DNA of 6,185 bases. It comes from Desulfurococcales archaeon. Lineage in GTDB: Archaea > Thermoproteota > Thermoprotei_A > Sulfolobales > Desulfurococcaceae. Each line of letters starts with the position of its first letter. Position 1 is the first letter of the stretch. Positions 5,036-6,185 of the stretch are shown in pieces. Position numbers and translations under genes: made by a program. Under the pieces are notes generated by a model. It did no database searches, was not told the origin of the DNA, and worked only from the letters and a program-made list of their open reading frames with translations. The stretch is taken from positions 1 through 6,185 of the forward strand of contig JALVHX010000016.1 in the NCBI GenBank assembly GCA_027028805.1, read 5' to 3'.

Positions 5036-5115
5036 TAAGGGATCCGGGGCCCCTCGGGGCTTGATCCCTCGTATCTATTATTGAAGGAGAAGCCGCGGAT
5101 CCTTCTTTAATGTTT
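5036..5115 (+). ncRNA. Possible small structured RNA or leader element
   Basis: The first element pairs AGGGATC (5038-5044) with GATCCCT (5063-5069), a 7-base-pair stem enclosing GCCC(CTCG)GGGC (5049-5060). The second pairs GAAGGA (5083-5088) with TCCTTC (5100-5105) and is followed by a T-rich stretch TTTAATGTTT (5106-5115). A TATA-like TTTAT about 25 bases upstream and the T-rich end give the outline of an independent transcript of about 80 bases. No known RNA family is recognised. It might instead be chance GC-rich pairing, or part of a long leader of the downstream gene. Confidence 0.25.
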
Positions 5116-5144
5116 CCTCGCCGCGCTCTATGGCCCGGCCGTGT

Positions 5145-5156
5145 TTTATCCCTGCC
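5145..5156 (+). repeat. Direct repeat TTTATCCCTGCC, copy 2
   Basis: The second exact copy of the 12-mer at 5008-5019. Here it follows GTG-T and would predict a plus-strand start near 5172, giving an 80-base leader for the gene at 5254. It may be a duplicated promoter or regulator site. Confidence 0.55.
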
Positions 5157-5253
5157 CGGACACACATATAGTATGCTGGGCCCCGGGCTCCGCGGAGGGC
5201 GGCTCTCCGGGGGGTGCCTGGATTATTACTGCATGGGGGTGTGGCGGGGAGCC

Positions 5254-5967
5254 ATGGATCCGGGGGAGCGTGTTAGACGCTATATATTGAATCTGAGGCT
5301 TGTGCTCGACGAGCTGAGGCGGAGGAGTGATCTGCCGCCGGGGTGGGGGCGTGTCGTGGATATGGCTGAGAGGTATACGGGGGACGCCGAGTATTATCTC
5401 GGCCGGGGAGACGTGTTCACGGCGCTGGCATGCGCCGCCTACGCGGAGGGGCTTGTGGACGCGCTGAGGCATGCAGGCGTGATCGATATAGAGTGGAGGA
5501 GCCTATCAGAGCTCGGGGCCAGGCCCAGGGTACTGGTGGCCGGCTCCTTCGAGATACTTCACCCGGGCCACATATACTTGTTCAGGGAGGCCTGGAGGCT
5601 TGGAAGCGTCCATGTTGTCGTGGCAAGGGATAGTAGCATAGAGAGGTTTAAGGGCAGGAAACCCGTTGTGCCCGAGGAGCAGAGGCTCCGGGTCGTGGAG
5701 AGCGTAAGGTATGTGTCGAGGGCTGTCCTCGGCGACCCCGTGGATTACCTGAAGCCTGTCCTCGACATAAGGCCGGATATAATACTGCTGGGCCCCGACC
5801 AGTGGCCGGACGAGGAGAGGCTTAGGGGGGAGCTGGAGGAGAGGGGGCTGGGCGGCGTCGAGGTGGTGAGACTCCCGGAGAGGATAGATGGGGGAGTATA
5901 CAGTACCTCGGGGATAATAGAGAGGGTGTGCCGCCTGGCCTGCCGCCGCGGATCCACGGGTGACTAG
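5254..5967 (+). CDS. DUF357 domain fused to a cytidylyltransferase-like domain, possible FAD synthetase
   Basis: The 237-residue protein has two parts. Residues about 1-80 form a helical domain (RVRRYILNLRLVLDELRRR ... AEYYLGRGDVFTALACAAYAEGLVDAL) that resembles archaeal DUF357. Residues about 91-225 are a Rossmann-like nucleotidyltransferase of the HIGH family, with GSFEILHPGH (97-106) binding nucleotide phosphates, an RFKGRKP segment (131-137), LLGPDQ (178-183) and the C-terminal STSGII (217-222). Related single-domain archaeal enzymes (RibL) make FAD from FMN; TagD-type relatives use CTP with glycerol-phosphate. The substrate is therefore uncertain. The frame is open upstream to ATG 5110 and also has ATG 5233, but residues before 5254 are Gly/Arg-rich and unlike the family, so 5254 is preferred. 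It is transcribed alone and overlaps the convergent gene by four bases. Confidence 0.82.
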   Translation: MDPGERVRRYILNLRLVLDELRRRSDLPPGWGRVVDMAERYTGDAEYYLGRGDVFTALACAAYAEGLVDALRHAGVIDIEWRSLSELGARPRVLVAGSFEILHPGHIYLFREAWRLGSVHVVVARDSSIERFKGRKPVVPEEQRLRVVESVRYVSRAVLGDPVDYLKPVLDIRPDIILLGPDQWPDEERLRGELEERGLGGVEVVRLPERIDGGVYSTSGIIERVCRLACRRGSTGD

Positions 5968-6185
5968 TAGAAGCTGCGGAGCTTCCTCCACTTGGCAACG
6001 TTCGCCGCTGTTCTCCCGAGCTCTATCCCTATATATGCTATGGATAACGCTGTTAGGAGGAAGAACACGTAGAAGGCCTCGGCGCCCATGTAGCTTGAGA
6101 GCCAGAGCAGCACCGCGTCGGGTATTATGAGCACTGTGAGGAAATACATCAACGCCAATACTATCGGCAGAACCTTCATGAGCAC
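5964..6185 (-). CDS. Small membrane protein with two transmembrane helices (5' end uncertain)
   Basis: The product is unknown. Two hydrophobic segments are clear, VLPIVLALMYFLTVLIIP (about 5-22) and AFYVFFLLTALSIAYIGIEL (about 37-56), joined by a short loop with a third semi-hydrophobic stretch. The chain ends in a basic cytoplasmic-looking tail (AKWRKLRSFY). The ATG at 6179 is a reasonable start for a 71-residue protein; a GTG two codons upstream (6185) is the first in-window start, and the frame is open to the edge, so a longer protein beginning outside the window cannot be excluded. Its TAG stop shares the palindromic CTAG with the stop of the convergent nucleotidyltransferase gene. Such small two-helix proteins are often subunits or regulators of larger complexes, but nothing here shows the partner. 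Confidence 0.6.
   Translation of the reverse strand: MLMKVLPIVLALMYFLTVLIIPDAVLLWLSSYMGAEAFYVFFLLTALSIAYIGIELGRTAANVAKWRKLRSFY

Larger units (their letters stand above)
4960..5253. other. Long structured spacer between divergent genes
   Basis: No convincing gene is visible here. The spacer holds two hairpin elements (5038-5069 and 5083-5105), a repeated TATA-like 12-mer (5008-5019 and 5145-5156), further AT-rich candidates CACATATAG (5163-5171) and GGATTATTACT (5220-5230), and a 10-base palindrome CTCCGCGGAG (5188-5197). The plus-strand box at 5220-5230 lies about 29 bases before the ATG at 5254 and could give a nearly leaderless message for the DUF357-nucleotidyltransferase gene. I see no tRNA arms or C/D box pair. 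Confidence 0.5.

Noticed and set aside
5110..5253. Longer N-terminus for the DUF357-nucleotidyltransferase protein from ATG 5110
   Set aside because: The extra 48 residues are Gly/Arg/Leu-rich without family resemblance and would translate the TATA-like boxes of the spacer. ATG 5254 begins right at the helical domain.
5092..5955. GCCGCGGATCC occurring at 5092-5102 and 5945-5955
   Set aside because: The second copy is inside a coding region, there is no flanking similarity, and an 11-mer of this GC-rich make-up can recur by chance. Not treated as an attachment site or mobile-element end.
5506..5991. Minus-strand open frame of 161 codons
   Set aside because: It is antisense to the nucleotidyltransferase domain with its HPGH and STSG motifs, has no motif of its own and overlaps the membrane protein gene as well.

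Overview
The window looks like chromosomal DNA from a hyperthermophilic crenarchaeon, most likely of the Desulfurococcales/Pyrodictiaceae type. The evidence is gene content plus style. There is a short helicase-less XPF nuclease (the crenarchaeal form), an archaeal/eukaryal-type dolichyl-phosphate GlcNAc-1-phosphate transferase, and a MinD/Mrp-type hydrogenase maturation ATPase paired with HypA. Codon use is rich in AGG (Arg) and ATA (Ile), the DNA is GC-rich, GTG and TTG starts are frequent, spacers are short, and TATA-like boxes are of archaeal form. The species assignment is inference; no rRNA or tRNA is present to fix it.

Layout. Positions 1-1730 (minus) form a compact operon read hypB(Mrp-type) - hypA - nitrilase-family amidohydrolase. 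The gaps are 6 and 8 bases, and each downstream Shine-Dalgarno lies on the previous stop codon. The nitrilase runs off the left edge. HypA and the ATPase deliver nickel to [NiFe] hydrogenase, so the organism probably has such an enzyme, although no hydrogenase structural gene is in view. Upstream (1862-2089, minus) is a small charged protein of unknown function, divergent from a GNAT-like acetyltransferase (2228-2584, plus); the two seem to have back-to-back promoters.

Positions 2634-3665 (minus) encode the AglH/Alg7-type membrane enzyme that starts lipid-linked oligosaccharide synthesis for N-glycosylation. It converges on the acetyltransferase and diverges from xpf (3832-4548, plus), a DNA-repair structure-specific nuclease. 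xpf converges on a 121-residue basic protein (4580-4945, minus) that resembles PDCD5-type DNA-binding proteins in architecture.

The only long spacer is about 300 bases (4946-5253). It lies between divergent genes and holds two structured hairpin elements and a repeated TATA-like 12-mer, possibly a small RNA or a structured leader. To its right is a two-domain protein (5254-5967, plus): an N-terminal DUF357-like helical domain followed by a cytidylyltransferase-fold domain with HPGH and STSG motifs, possibly FAD synthetase-like. It ends in a four-base CTAG overlap with a convergent two-helix membrane protein at the right edge.

Apart from the hyp operon the genes look like single transcription units. 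I see no insertion sequence, CRISPR array, prophage or obvious defence module. The most unusual items are the hypBA-nitrilase coupling, the structured spacer at 5036-5115, the absence of a recognisable C-terminal PCNA-binding motif in XPF, and an Asp-to-Asn change at a probable metal-binding site of the AglH homologue.
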